64,000 nucleotides of DNA from an uncultured Bacteroidales bacterium (GCA_949289215.1 CASENC010000018.1:1-64000); one strand, 5' to 3'. Positions 43,479-53,594 are shown, counted from the stretch's first letter. Notes: generated by a model from the sequence alone, not told the origin. Made by a program: numbers and translations.

Positions 43479-46112
43479 ATGAAAAAACGATGTGACACTT
43501 ATACCCGTGTAAAGGGTGTAATGTATCTGTGTATTAATGATATGCGCAGAGTTGTCGTCATATTGTTATTATTGAGTATGTCGGCTGTCGGGAATAGCAT
43601 GGTGGCCGGAGAAGAGTTGGGTGGTGTTTTTTCGGTGTCGGTTGTGTGGTTGTATTTTGCAGTTGCTATTGCTGTGGTGGCGATAGGCCTATTGATATTT
43701 GCGGCAGCAAGGCTCAAAGCCGTAAAACGGCGCAATGCAGGTATCGCCGACACAATCAAGCGCCAGGAAACCGAGAAGCGTCATATGTTGGCTTCGTTGA
43801 AGGCTACGGGTGTGCAGGCCTGGAGGTATGAGTCGGCATCGCGCCGCTTCTTTAACGTGTGCGGCATGGATGAGATTAACGGTTGTCGCATTGCCGAGAT
43901 GCGCAAATTGATAGCCCCCGATGATTTCCCGACATTCCTTAATTATCTTGATTTGGTAGAATCGGGTGAGCAGGCCGGTGCCTCGGTGAAACTGCACCGC
44001 ACCACTGCCCGAGGCGAAAAGCAGGTTGCCGAATTTGAAATGGTGCCTGTGGTCACCGATGCTGTGATAACCGATGTAATAGCCACCATAAAAACAATAG
44101 CCGAGCCGCAAATAGTGATTTATCAAAAATCTCCCGAGAAAGAGGAAGAGTGCGCGGAACCAGAAGGTAGCGGCATTGTTCCTCCGTCAGGAGACGATCT
44201 GCAAAAATCAGAAGGCATCACCACCGGTGACCTTATTCTTGAAAATATGCCGCCGATGATTGCTTATGTAAAGGTCGGGAATTGTGTGGAGTGGGAAAAT
44301 GTGGCACGTAAACTCGAAGCAAGTGAAATTTGTTTTAACCCGTTTGCCACGGGCGACAATGGGAAGAAAGTTGTCGCCGACAAGGAGTGCGCCCGCCTTG
44401 TGGATGAGACTGTCGCCAAGCAAAAAAGTTTCACGTGCATCAAGAATATAGGCGACCTTCACAGCCTGAAAATCACATCAAGCCCGGTTGCCGATAAATC
44501 GGGGGAATGTTGTGGGTCGATACTTTATTTTACTGACATCTCTGACTTGCAAGGCATTCAGAAAAGCCTGTCGAATGCCGAGAACAAGGTTGTGGAAACA
44601 TCGAGGTTGCTGCAACATATCATTGACAACGCCCCGTTGTCGATATTCGTAAAAGATGCAAGCAACGAGCATCGTTATATTTGGGTAAACAAGCAATTTG
44701 GAGAGTTGATGCATTATTCGGTTGACGAGATTATCGGGCATAACGATTTCGAGTTGATTTCCACCGAACGGGCAAAACAGTTCTATGATTCGGATTGTGA
44801 AGCCATTCATTCGCCGATACCGGTGATTACAACCGAATCTCCGTCGGCCGAGGATGAGGAAGGACGTTTTTGGCGGACGCAAAAGACTTCGATAACACTG
44901 CACGATGGCAGGAAAATAATCGTGGGAATATCGTCCGACATATCAGAATTACAGCAAACCAACATCGCGCTGGTCAAGGCAAAGGAGCGTGCCGAGCAGA
45001 GCGACCGACTTAAATCGGCTTTCCTTGCCAACATGAGCCATGAAATCCGTACACCGCTAAATGCAATAGTCGGTTTCTCCCAATTATTGCAAGAAACGTC
45101 GGACAAGGAGGAAATGGCCGAATACATTAAAATCATCAATGACAACAATGAACTGCTGTTGCGCTTGATAAACGATATACTGTACTTGTCGAAAATCGAC
45201 GCAGGTGTGGCCGAACTGTATGTGTCGCGTACCGAGGTCGCCGATATGCTCGATGATATAGCCACTATTGCGGCGCATCATAATCAAAATCCCAACGTGA
45301 AGATTATTTGCGACCGTCGTTATCGTTCGTGTGTGTGCAATATCGATCGCGAGCGTGTAATGCAGGTGTGGCTCAACTTTACCACCAATGCCCTTAAATA
45401 CACACAAGAGGGCTATATAAAGGTGGGGTTCGATTATCGTGACGAGGGGTTGTATTTTTATGTGCAGGATACCGGTATAGGCATTGCCGAGGAGAAGCAG
45501 GACCGCGTGTTCGGTCGCTTTGAAAAATTAGACAGTTTTGCCCAAGGTAACGGGTTGGGCTTGTCGATTTGCAAGGCAATTATCGATTTGTGCAAAGGGA
45601 AAATAGGATTTACTTCAAAGAAATTCGGCGGATCGACGTTCTATGCGTGGATACCTACAAGTGCCGAAGTGGAATTGATAAATGATGAAACACCAAGACC
45701 GGTAACGGTAAAGCCCGCCAAACCTGATGCCGGAGCACAAGCCGATACCGGCAATAAGTTGAACATACTTGTTGCTGAAGATAACGAAAACAATTACTTG
45801 CTAATTAAAAAAATACTTGGGTTCTGCAATATATTCCACGCAGCAAACGGTTTGGAATGTGTGAATATGTTGAAGCAAGGCAAATATGACGCTGTGCTGA
45901 TGGACATAGTGATGCCGGTAATGGATGGGCTTGCTGCAACTCGTGAAATACGTAAGTTTAATACCGAGGTACCTATCATAGCCGTGACTGCCAATACTTT
46001 CGATACCGACAGTGCCAAAGCCATCGATGCCGGTTGCAACGAATACCTGCCCAAGCCCATCAATCGCCCTTTGTTGCTCAATGCCATAGCCAAAGTTATC
46101 CACACCCTTTAA
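43479..46112 (+). CDS. hybrid sensor histidine kinase/response regulator
   Basis: 877 residues from the ATG at 43479; a TTG 9 nt earlier and an ATG at 43545 are alternatives. A hydrophobic N-terminus and a TM helix (about 50-75), a PAS-like domain (about 370-490, HIIDNAPLSIFVKDAS), the HisKA box NMSHEIRTPLNAIVGFS (H521), an HATPase domain (NFTTNALKYTQEG, DTGIGIAEEK, GNGLGLSICKAI) and a C-terminal receiver (VAEDNENN, phospho-acceptor D809 in VLMDIVMPVMDG, Lys in LPKPIN). There is no DNA-binding output. A -7 element TATCTTTG lies at 43406-43413; a GC-rich hairpin CCCGCC/GGCGGG at about 43428-43442. Confidence 0.92.
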   Translation: MKKRCDTYTRVKGVMYLCINDMRRVVVILLLLSMSAVGNSMVAGEELGGVFSVSVVWLYFAVAIAVVAIGLLIFAAARLKAVKRRNAGIADTIKRQETEKRHMLASLKATGVQAWRYESASRRFFNVCGMDEINGCRIAEMRKLIAPDDFPTFLNYLDLVESGEQAGASVKLHRTTARGEKQVAEFEMVPVVTDAVITDVIATIKTIAEPQIVIYQKSPEKEEECAEPEGSGIVPPSGDDLQKSEGITTGDLILENMPPMIAYVKVGNCVEWENVARKLEASEICFNPFATGDNGKKVVADKECARLVDETVAKQKSFTCIKNIGDLHSLKITSSPVADKSGECCGSILYFTDISDLQGIQKSLSNAENKVVETSRLLQHIIDNAPLSIFVKDASNEHRYIWVNKQFGELMHYSVDEIIGHNDFELISTERAKQFYDSDCEAIHSPIPVITTESPSAEDEEGRFWRTQKTSITLHDGRKIIVGISSDISELQQTNIALVKAKERAEQSDRLKSAFLANMSHEIRTPLNAIVGFSQLLQETSDKEEMAEYIKIINDNNELLLRLINDILYLSKIDAGVAELYVSRTEVADMLDDIATIAAHHNQNPNVKIICDRRYRSCVCNIDRERVMQVWLNFTTNALKYTQEGYIKVGFDYRDEGLYFYVQDTGIGIAEEKQDRVFGRFEKLDSFAQGNGLGLSICKAIIDLCKGKIGFTSKKFGGSTFYAWIPTSAEVELINDETPRPVTVKPAKPDAGAQADTGNKLNILVAEDNENNYLLIKKILGFCNIFHAANGLECVNMLKQGKYDAVLMDIVMPVMDGLAATREIRKFNTEVPIIAVTANTFDTDSAKAIDAGCNEYLPKPINRPLLLNAIAKVIHTL

Positions 46113-46179
46113 TGGAAAATTTAAGTCATAAGAAAGGCTGCCTGTTTAAAAAATGGCAGCCTTTGTCCTATGGTATCGG

Positions 46180-47253
46180 TTATGTATTTGCCTTTTTGTC
46201 AAATAAGGGGCGACGTTTCATCAGCTCTTGGGCGGCACGGTAGTCATCGGGAGAACCGATGTCAATCCATGTGCCGTCGATTATATATTGCCTGACTTTG
46301 CCGCCGTCGGCTATAAGAGCCTCGATAAAGTCGGTGGCATCGTAATATGTGTCCTTGGGTATTAAATCAAGACACCGGCGGTTAATCATGTAAATGCCGG
46401 CATTGGCATAATAGTTATATGTGGGCTTTTCTTCGAGCCCCTGCACGGCATTGCCGGCGGTATGGAATATGGCATAAGGCACCGATACCACATAGGGGAT
46501 AACGGCAGCCGTCATGTCGGCACCTCCTTCCACGTGGGTCATATACATGGCCTCATAGTTGATATTGGTAAGCAGGTCGGAATTCATCAGCAACACTGTG
46601 TCATTGTCGCCCGGCTCGACAAGCGTGAGCGACCCTATGGTTCCCAGGCGGCGTGGTTCGCGCACACATTTTACCATGACACCTGCAACGGGAGTGGCGA
46701 AGTGGCGTTCAATCTGTTCGGCAAGGTAATTCACCGTTACACTTATGTCGGTAATGCCATTGCGGGCAAGAGCCTCGATGTTATAATCGATTATGCAACG
46801 GTCGCCAACGGGCAGCAGCGGCTTTGGTGTTTCGAGTGTCAACGGGCGTAACCGTTCGCCGCGTCCGCCGGCCATAAGCACTGCGTCGATAGGTAAGATT
46901 GAATGATATACCGAGAAGTCGTAAATGCGGCGTATAGAGCCATCGGCATCAAGATGCGGCACGAGCGAAATACGCAAGCGACGTATTTTGCGTATGTCGG
47001 CAATGTCGGGGTGGTCGCCACGGAAAGCAATGAATGCAGTGTGCATCACATCGGCAACCGTCGAATGTAACGTGTAGCCGTCGATAAGGGCACGACGAAT
47101 GTCACCGTCGGTGAGAGTTCCGGCCAAGCGGCCTGCCTCGTCGGTGGCAAACAGCGTCATTGTGCGTCCCGACAGGCTGTTGAGTTTGCGCAAGGCATCG
47201 AGTACCGTGGCATTGATGCTTATTACATAATCATTGATGCTTATTTCTTCCAT
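46180..47253 (-). CDS. sugar-phosphate nucleotidyltransferase with N-terminal CBS pair
   Basis: 357 residues. Two CBS motifs (about 1-116) precede a RfbA/GlmU-like nucleotidyltransferase with VLMAGGRGERLRPLT (126-139), KPLLPVGDRCII and a later DSDLL-like LLMNSDLL. It joins an NTP to a sugar phosphate for a capsule, LPS or glycan. The CBS pair may sense adenosine nucleotides. It starts one base after the porQ stop, so they are translationally coupled. Confidence 0.9.
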   Translation of the reverse strand: MEEISINDYVISINATVLDALRKLNSLSGRTMTLFATDEAGRLAGTLTDGDIRRALIDGYTLHSTVADVMHTAFIAFRGDHPDIADIRKIRRLRISLVPHLDADGSIRRIYDFSVYHSILPIDAVLMAGGRGERLRPLTLETPKPLLPVGDRCIIDYNIEALARNGITDISVTVNYLAEQIERHFATPVAGVMVKCVREPRRLGTIGSLTLVEPGDNDTVLLMNSDLLTNINYEAMYMTHVEGGADMTAAVIPYVVSVPYAIFHTAGNAVQGLEEKPTYNYYANAGIYMINRRCLDLIPKDTYYDATDFIEALIADGGKVRQYIIDGTWIDIGSPDDYRAAQELMKRRPLFDKKANT

Positions 47254-47254
47254 G

Positions 47255-48280
47255 TTATCTTAACATTTCACTCACCGAAGCCGTGAGATTAAACATAAAC
47301 GTGGTTCCTCCCACATGGGGCTGTGCAAATGCAACTCCGAATCCCATGGCCTTGACCTTCAATCCGGCTCCGGCCGAGAAGCCCGAAAGGAAATTCCGGG
47401 CATAAGTGCTCATGTCGGTACGTGTCTTGTAGTTGTAGCCGAGTGCTATATAAAATTTCTCCGACGGAACATATTCAAGTCCGAATATCAAGTGACGGAA
47501 CAGGTTGCCCATGAATTTATCGTGTTTCTCAAGATTGTCCGAAACGTTGCCATCGTCCACGCTGTAATATGGCAAGTTCCACTTGTTGAGGTTATAAGCC
47601 GTTATGGATAACCGCAGCGGAGTGGTTCCGAGCGACTTGCCGAAGCCCACCTGTATATCCCACGGCAGACGGTCGTATTTCTCGTTGAAACGTTTCACTT
47701 GTCCACCAAGGTTTTTCAGCACCACCGAAAACGAGAAATCCTTGTCGGGGTTGTAATAATTCACCCCGAGGTCGGCGCAAATTGCAAGGGCCTTGTAAAT
47801 TTCGTAACTTGAATGTACAAACTTCAGCGTTATTCCGCCACGCCATCGATCGGAGATGTCATGGGCGTATGTTCCTGAGAATGCAATATCCGACGGGCTG
47901 AACGATGCCCCGGTGTAATTGCCTTGTTCGTCGTAACCGTCGATGCTGCCATAACCGAAGTATTGTATTCCCACCGCCCATGCCGCATGGTCGCCTGCCG
48001 GAGCCGTAAACCGCGCCCCCATGAAGTTGCTGCCGCCAAGGTAGCGCATATAGTTAAGGCCGGCCTGCATTTCATATTCAGGTCCCAGTAATCCTGGGTT
48101 TTGGTCGATGAGGTTCACATCGTCGTCGATGGTGGTGATATTGGTGCCGCCAAGGGCATACACGTGTGACGATGCCGACACATTCAAGAACTCATAAGCA
48201 GTGGTTCCGTCTTGTGCCTCGACGGTCGATACCGCCTGCAATACGATTATAAATATAATTATGTAACGCTTAAAAATCAT
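47255..48280 (-). CDS. porQ: type IX secretion system protein PorQ
   Basis: 341 residues from the ATG at 48280 (MIFKRYIIIFIIVLQAVSTVEAQ, a good signal peptide); an ATG at 48301 would add seven residues. It begins mature with TAYEFLNVSASSHVYALGGTNI, the PorQ start, and forms an outer-membrane beta-barrel of the PorV/FadL type. PorQ works in cargo attachment by the type IX system, which fits the LRR protein with a sorting tail at 32753-35131. Confidence 0.88.
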   Translation of the reverse strand: MIFKRYIIIFIIVLQAVSTVEAQDGTTAYEFLNVSASSHVYALGGTNITTIDDDVNLIDQNPGLLGPEYEMQAGLNYMRYLGGSNFMGARFTAPAGDHAAWAVGIQYFGYGSIDGYDEQGNYTGASFSPSDIAFSGTYAHDISDRWRGGITLKFVHSSYEIYKALAICADLGVNYYNPDKDFSFSVVLKNLGGQVKRFNEKYDRLPWDIQVGFGKSLGTTPLRLSITAYNLNKWNLPYYSVDDGNVSDNLEKHDKFMGNLFRHLIFGLEYVPSEKFYIALGYNYKTRTDMSTYARNFLSGFSAGAGLKVKAMGFGVAFAQPHVGGTTFMFNLTASVSEMLR

Positions 48281-48365
48281 TCTAAAAGTATCGATACCCA
48301 TTTATTGCATAAAACGGAATAAAGCTGCAATTAGTGTGCAGTCATGCACCGCTTTTTGATTTTCA

Positions 48366-48396
48366 CAAAGATAGCGACTCTTTGAGAAACTTCAAT
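48366..48396 (-). promoter_or_regulatory. promoter of porQ
   Basis: On the minus strand ATTG (48396-48393), 19 nt, TATCTTTG (48373-48366), giving a leader of about 80 nt. Confidence 0.5.
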
Positions 48397-48615
48397 TAAT
48401 ACTTTTCGATAAAGATTATTGTGTGCGTGCAGGATAATCTTTCATTTTTGTGTGATAAAAACGTATGTGCATGGTTTTAACTATTCCTTCCCCCAATTAT
48501 GAGAGATTTATGAATTTCGTATATTAATTTTATTCAACAAAACGGCGTGGCTGCAAGGCATTTGCAAAAAAATGCCTAAACATTATTAAGCAATACCAAA
48601 TAGGCGGCATCGGGA

Positions 48616-48647
48616 TTTGATTAGTATGTTATAAGCGGCTATATTTG
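48616..48647 (+). promoter_or_regulatory. promoter of the TonB-like gene
   Basis: TTTG (48616-48619), 20 nt, TATATTTG (48640-48647), with the start near 48654. Confidence 0.65.
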
Positions 48648-48699
48648 CCATAAATCTGCCGGAATATACCATCGGCTGAGACTGAAAACCAAAATATCT

Positions 48700-49146
48700 A
48701 TGAATCGAAATCTACAATATTTGTTACTTTGCATTGTGATGCTGGTCATTGCCGCCGCAGGCGGAGCAACGGCTCAAGTGAGCCGTGTATCGACGGTAAA
48801 CCCGATGACGGGTGCGCCTTATGACAAAGTGTATGATTACGATTATGTTGATGAAAAACCGCAATTCCCGGGAGGAAATTGCGGGCTGTTCAACTTTATA
48901 AGTGAGACCAGGGAATACCCGTATGAGGCTTATGAGAAAAAAATAGAAGGGCGCGTGTTCTGTACATTCATTGTCAACACCGACGGCTCGGTGGGTGGCA
49001 TATCGATTGTGCGCGGTTCGGGCAACGAACAGCTTAACCGCGAGGCAATGCGTGTCATAAGCATGATGCCGAAATGGAAAGCCGGGAAGCAAGGTAACAA
49101 GCCGGTGCCGGTGCGTTGTTACCTGCCCATAGCGTTTCACTTGTGA
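48700..49146 (+). CDS. TonB C-terminal-domain protein
   Basis: 148 residues. Signal peptide or anchor (about 7-25), a short linker, then a TonB_C fold (about 60-148) with the PQFPGGNCGLFNFIS start and GRVFCTFIVNTDGSVGGISIVRGSG typical of Bacteroidetes TonB domains. It lacks the Pro-rich spanning region of true TonB, so it may be a periplasmic single-domain homologue. The RecD-like gene begins 9 nt after it. Confidence 0.82.
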   Translation: MNRNLQYLLLCIVMLVIAAAGGATAQVSRVSTVNPMTGAPYDKVYDYDYVDEKPQFPGGNCGLFNFISETREYPYEAYEKKIEGRVFCTFIVNTDGSVGGISIVRGSGNEQLNREAMRVISMMPKWKAGKQGNKPVPVRCYLPIAFHL

Positions 49147-49155
49147 TTGTTCACG

Positions 49156-50622
49156 ATGCCTGCCAAAGGAAGCAACCTTATCGTAGGTCGCAACGGGGAG
49201 CTTGAGTTTGCTTCCACAATTTTGCAATTTTTGGATTACGACCCCAATGAAGAGCAAAACGAGCTGATTGCAGGTTTTGCGAGGTTTTGTGTGTCGTGCC
49301 GCGGCGAGCAATTGCTATTGCTTAACGGGTATGCAGGAACGGGTAAAACATCACTGACAGGTGCATTGGTCAAAGCTCTCACGCACTTTGGCATGAAGTC
49401 GATGTTGCTGGCTCCGACGGGGCGTGCGGCAAAAGTGTTTTCGGAATATGCAGGCCATCCGGCCTATACCATACATCGCAAAATTTACCGCCAGCGCAGT
49501 TACAGCCCCGAGGAGTATGGCGGATTTAACATTGCCGAGAATAAGCACACCGATACTGTTTTTATAGTTGATGAAGCATCGATGATAGCCAATTCTACTA
49601 CTGATGGTGCGATGTTCGGTTCGGGGCGGCTGCTTGACGACCTTATTCATTACGTTTACAGTGGCACGGGGTGTCGCCTGATTATGCTTGGCGACAGTGC
49701 CCAGTTGCCGCCTGTGGGGCTTGATGAAAGTCCGGCACTCAATGAGCGCGTCCTTGCCGGCTATGGATTGCAGGTAATGAGTTTCACGTTGCGCCATGTG
49801 GCACGTCAACGCGATAGTTCGGGAATACTGGAAAACGCTACCATGTTGCGCCGCTCGATTGAAGCATACAGCCGTAAAGAAATACAGGCACTCGACCCGC
49901 CGGTACTGCACTTGGACGGGTATGACGACATAAGCAATATTTCAAGCGAATATCTCATCGACAATCTTTCAAGCAGTTATGGCCGACTGGGAATGCGCGG
50001 TACCACCCTTATCACACGTTCAAACAAGCGTGCCGCCGGGTTCAACCTGGGCATTCGCAACAGTATAATGTTCTATGAGGAAGAACTTGTAAACGGCGAC
50101 CTGCTTATGGTGGCGAAAAACAATTACTTGTGGAGCGAGAATTATGAAGGGCTCGATTTCATTGCCAACGGCGAAATGGCACGGGTGGTGCGTACACGCG
50201 GCATGGAGGAATTGGCTTACGGGTTGCGGTTCATGCGGCTTGAACTTGAATTGCCCGACCTTGACATGGAAATCGAAGCCACGGCCGTGCTTGATGCATT
50301 GTATAGCGAGGCGGCTGCATTGACACGGGCACAAAGCGAGCAACTTTATGTGGGCGTGATGTCTCAACTCACAGGAGATAAGCGCACTCGTTACAGGGCA
50401 TTGAAGAAAGACCCCCATTATAATGCGTTACAGGTGAAATATGGTTATGCCGTAACCTGCCACAAGGCTCAAGGCGGGCAATGGGAAGAGGTGTACATCG
50501 ACATGGGCGGCATTCCCGAAGATGCGTTCACCGACATTCAATTCTATCGCTGGCTTTACACGGCCATCACCCGTGCCCGCACCCGGGTATTTCTCATCAA
50601 TTCACCACTTCCCACCCGATGA
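49156..50622 (+). CDS. RecD-like superfamily 1 DNA helicase
   Basis: 488 residues from the ATG at 49156; a TTG at 49147 is an alternative. Walker A GYAGTGKTS (58-66), a motif Ia LLAPTGRAAKV, Walker B VFIVDEASM, motif III LIMLGDSAQLPPVG and the late RecD-type VTCHKAQGGQWEEVYID and YTAITRARTRVF. It is a RecD2-like ATP-dependent helicase without RecB/RecC partners. Confidence 0.88.
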   Translation: MPAKGSNLIVGRNGELEFASTILQFLDYDPNEEQNELIAGFARFCVSCRGEQLLLLNGYAGTGKTSLTGALVKALTHFGMKSMLLAPTGRAAKVFSEYAGHPAYTIHRKIYRQRSYSPEEYGGFNIAENKHTDTVFIVDEASMIANSTTDGAMFGSGRLLDDLIHYVYSGTGCRLIMLGDSAQLPPVGLDESPALNERVLAGYGLQVMSFTLRHVARQRDSSGILENATMLRRSIEAYSRKEIQALDPPVLHLDGYDDISNISSEYLIDNLSSSYGRLGMRGTTLITRSNKRAAGFNLGIRNSIMFYEEELVNGDLLMVAKNNYLWSENYEGLDFIANGEMARVVRTRGMEELAYGLRFMRLELELPDLDMEIEATAVLDALYSEAAALTRAQSEQLYVGVMSQLTGDKRTRYRALKKDPHYNALQVKYGYAVTCHKAQGGQWEEVYIDMGGIPEDAFTDIQFYRWLYTAITRARTRVFLINSPLPTR

Positions 50623-50626
50623 AAAA

Positions 50627-50658
50627 TTTGTTGATTAATGCGATTTATATTACTTTTG
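50627..50658 (+). promoter_or_regulatory. promoter of the restriction-modification pair
   Basis: TTTG (50627-50630), 20 nt, TACTTTTG (50651-50658), start near 50664 and ATG at 50686. Confidence 0.65.
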
Positions 50659-50685
50659 AGCAGTTCATTTAAAGCAACGTAACAG

Positions 50686-51783
50686 ATGAATTATTTCGAT
50701 AGAATAAGCAATCTTACAAAAAATATATCAAGTGAGTTGGTCGATTTTTCGCAACCAAGGGATATTGCCAGGATACCCACACAGGCGAGTTCTAATTTTA
50801 TAACAAATAAAGAGCAAGGAGACTGGGCCGAAAATCTTATTCTGAATGCAATTAATGAAAATTCGCATAATTACGTTGCAGTAAAATATGGGAAGTCTGA
50901 TGATTTGGTTGCCGGAGAAGATGGCTTCGATAAATTTTTTCAAGAATTTCAGGACGAGTTGGATACAATAGGCAAACGTCCGGATATTCTAATTTTTAGC
51001 AAAGAAGATTTTATTATAGATTTGGGATATGACATCAGCCATATCCCACATGGCGATATTGATGAATATGTAAAGAAAGCTGTAGCCGGAATAGAAGTAC
51101 GTTCAAGTGCATTTTTGATAGGTCGTTACGAAGAATACATGCAACAGCGTACATTGAAATTTACGCACCTTGCAATGGATATCAAAGATGAGATTTTGAG
51201 AAATTATTCATCATTGTTAAATACTTCTGCACGGAAACGATATTTACGGTTGTTGGAAAGTCTAACTCCCGATACTATACATATTATCGACTTTAAGGCA
51301 CCCGGTTGGCGTTCATCGGCCGATTTAATTCAAGCTAATAACTTATTTAAACAATTGAACACGGCTATAAAGAAAGTGCAGCAACGTGATTATTTGTCAA
51401 TTACTCCGAAAGTCGAGGATTTGAAAGTGGTTTACAAGTGGATTGAGACATTCAATGTACCACATTTTTATTTTCAAGTTTTCTTTGATAAAATTTATGG
51501 TATTTCATTTGAAAATATTCTGAGTATTATATCCAATCCGGACAATGAAGGAGTGATTTTTTCGGTAGAGAATGATGCAAAAAATCAGAACAAGACAACA
51601 ATAAAAATAAAATCTACCGAAGGGGTTGAAATAGCGTCGAAAATCGAAGAACCGTCGCATAAAAGTGTACGTAAAGAAATGGGGAGGGGCAGACTGTTGT
51701 TTTATGTAACTTTTAACGGAGGTTGTGCTTACTTAAATGCAGGGAATTTAAAATCGATTTTAAATCTCAATAAGGAATTATAA
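50686..51783 (+). CDS. AccI-family type II restriction endonuclease
   Basis: 365 residues, close to R.AccI in length. A PD-(D/E)xK-like catalytic set is visible: KRPDILIF (P99, D100) and [10 protein letters not shown] (E137, R139, with Ser following as in the AccI family). It is encoded immediately before a methyltransferase gene, is AT-rich compared with the rest of the chromosome, and has its own promoter. Recognition of GTMKAC would be expected if it behaves like AccI. The assignment rests on remembered motifs, so other type II families are possible. Confidence 0.65.
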   Translation: MNYFDRISNLTKNISSELVDFSQPRDIARIPTQASSNFITNKEQGDWAENLILNAINENSHNYVAVKYGKSDDLVAGEDGFDKFFQEFQDELDTIGKRPDILIFSKEDFIIDLGYDISHIPHGDIDEYVKKAVAGIEVRSSAFLIGRYEEYMQQRTLKFTHLAMDIKDEILRNYSSLLNTSARKRYLRLLESLTPDTIHIIDFKAPGWRSSADLIQANNLFKQLNTAIKKVQQRDYLSITPKVEDLKVVYKWIETFNVPHFYFQVFFDKIYGISFENILSIISNPDNEGVIFSVENDAKNQNKTTIKIKSTEGVEIASKIEEPSHKSVRKEMGRGRLLFYVTFNGGCAYLNAGNLKSILNLNKEL

Positions 51784-51808
51784 TGGACGTTCTTATTTTC
51801 ACGACGGT

Positions 51809-53377
51809 ATGACACCCGAATTTATTTATAATCAGACAACATCGTTGGCACACCGTAAAAAATTCGCACAATTTTTTACGCCACAGTTTATTGCCGATTT
51901 GATGGTAGATTGGCTGTCGGGTAACGATGGTTTGTATAATGTCTTGGAGCCTGCTTTCGGTTTAGGAATATTTTCAAGGACATTACTATCGAGATCAAGC
52001 AACTTGTTCATAAAAGGTTTTGAGGTTGATAAAAAAATATACGATTATGCGCAAACCGAGTTTTCGGGGTGCGAGAATGTAAACTTGCAACTGCAAGATT
52101 ATATGTATAATGATTGGGAAAACAAGTATGATGGTATTATTTGTAATCCTCCGTATTTTAAATTTCATGATTATGACAATAAAAAAATAATTGCCGAGAT
52201 TGAAGATCGTTTGTCTTGTAAACTAACGGGATTCACTAATCTATACACACTTTTTCTCTTAAAGTCGATATATCAATTGAACCCTAATGGCAGATGTGCT
52301 TATATTGTTCCTTCTGAGTTCTTTAATTCCGATTACGGAAAGTTGGTAAAAGCTCATCTTATAAAAACAAACACCTTAAGATATATTTTGGTTTTTGATT
52401 TTGAAGAAAATATATTTGATGATTCAATAACCACTGCATGTATTATACTGTGTGCAAACGATACTGCAACCGACAAATTACAATTTGTCAATATTCATTC
52501 CTCCGGTGATTTGGAACGGTGTTATAACATAATAAAGGGTTATCCTGCAACATCGAATTATGCAAAAGTTTATTCTATCGATGAAGTACGTCCCGATGAT
52601 AAGTGGAAAACATATTATCAATGTCAAGATAGTAAAGCTACATTTAACCACTTAGTTCCTTTTTCATCGTATGCTAAAGTAATGCGTGGCATTGCAACCG
52701 GTGCCAATGATTATTTTACTTTTAATATAAGTAAAGCTAAAAAATACGGTATCAATGAAAAATACCTGCTTCCTTGTGTATGCCGGAGTGCCGATGTTAA
52801 AGGGTGCATATTTACTGATTTGAATTTTAAAGCGTTAAAAGATTTCGATAAAAAAGTTTTTCTTTTAAATGCTGAAAATGCCGATGATAAATATGTGAAC
52901 GATTATATTAAGAAAGGAGAGGATGAGGGGGTTGATAAAAAGTATCTTACGGCAAGCCGTAACCCGTGGTATGCATTGGAAAAACGCCCTTCATCCCCAA
53001 TATGGGTATCGGTGTTTAACCGCAATGGATTACGGTTTGTCAGAAATGAGGCAGGAGTATCAAATCTCACGACTTTTCATTGCATTTATTTGCATAATAA
53101 TATTTTTTCTAATGTTTCTATTGATTTGTTTTTTGCATATCTGTTAACCGATACGGCGCGGCATATCTTTGAAGAAAATGCCCGAGAATATGGAAACGGA
53201 TTACAAAAATTCGAGCCCAATGATTTGAACCGTAGTATGATGTTAAATGTTTCTTTGTTACCTGAAGTTGTAAAAACACAAATTGTAACATTGTATGGAC
53301 AATATGTACAAGTAGAAGGTGATACTGCTATTATAAAGCAAATAGACGATATTTTGGCTGAACATTTTATGAGGTAA
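51809..53377 (+). CDS. N6-adenine DNA methyltransferase of the restriction pair
   Basis: 522 residues. Motif I LEPAFGLGIF (46-55), motif IV NPPY (113-116), and a long C-terminal target-recognition part. This order is that of gamma-class N6-adenine methyltransferases, such as M.AccI and M.TaqI. It starts 25 nt after the endonuclease stop and protects the host genome. Low GC suggests recent acquisition. No controller protein gene is present. Confidence 0.87.
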   Translation: MTPEFIYNQTTSLAHRKKFAQFFTPQFIADLMVDWLSGNDGLYNVLEPAFGLGIFSRTLLSRSSNLFIKGFEVDKKIYDYAQTEFSGCENVNLQLQDYMYNDWENKYDGIICNPPYFKFHDYDNKKIIAEIEDRLSCKLTGFTNLYTLFLLKSIYQLNPNGRCAYIVPSEFFNSDYGKLVKAHLIKTNTLRYILVFDFEENIFDDSITTACIILCANDTATDKLQFVNIHSSGDLERCYNIIKGYPATSNYAKVYSIDEVRPDDKWKTYYQCQDSKATFNHLVPFSSYAKVMRGIATGANDYFTFNISKAKKYGINEKYLLPCVCRSADVKGCIFTDLNFKALKDFDKKVFLLNAENADDKYVNDYIKKGEDEGVDKKYLTASRNPWYALEKRPSSPIWVSVFNRNGLRFVRNEAGVSNLTTFHCIYLHNNIFSNVSIDLFFAYLLTDTARHIFEENAREYGNGLQKFEPNDLNRSMMLNVSLLPEVVKTQIVTLYGQYVQVEGDTAIIKQIDDILAEHFMR

Positions 53378-53420
53378 ATGGTTGAGTGAAGTTTGGTGGT
53401 GGGAAAAAATATTAGATAAA

Positions 53421-53455
53421 TTTGCGGTAATTATAGAAAATGTTTGTTATATTTG
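53421..53455 (+). promoter_or_regulatory. promoter of the his operon
   Basis: TTTG (53421-53424) and TATATTTG (53448-53455). The -7 is perfect, but the 23-nt spacer is longer than usual, so the -33 is uncertain. The start is near 53461, about 16 nt before the leader peptide. Confidence 0.5.
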
Positions 53456-53476
53456 CAGCATAGATATGAAATAATA

Positions 53477-53554
53477 ATGAGCCGATACACATTATACCTG
53501 CATCTTCATCACCACCGTAACCATAAGGGCTGTGGCGCGATGATGTATGTGTGA
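53477..53554 (+). CDS. hisL: his operon leader peptide
   Basis: 25 codons ATG to TGA, reading MSRYTLYLHLHHHRNHKGCG and then AMMYV. Five His codons fall within eight positions (residues 9-16). It lies upstream of hisG and is followed by alternative hairpins: a pause stem pairing 53507-53515 with 53532-53542, an antiterminator pairing 53527-53530 with 53606-53609 and 53534-53537 with 53597-53600, and the terminator at 53595-53637. Ribosomes stalling for charged histidyl-tRNA would free the antiterminator and let the operon be transcribed. Confidence 0.85.
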   Translation: MSRYTLYLHLHHHRNHKGCGAMMYV

Positions 53555-53594
53555 AAGTATAAGCCGTAACAAAATAATTATTATACAGAATATT

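Larger units (their letters stand above)
48302..48699. other. intergenic region between porQ and the TonB-like gene
   Basis: About 400 bp with a promoter in each direction (48366-48396 minus, 48616-48647 plus). No gene or clear RNA structure was found between them. Confidence 0.5.
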
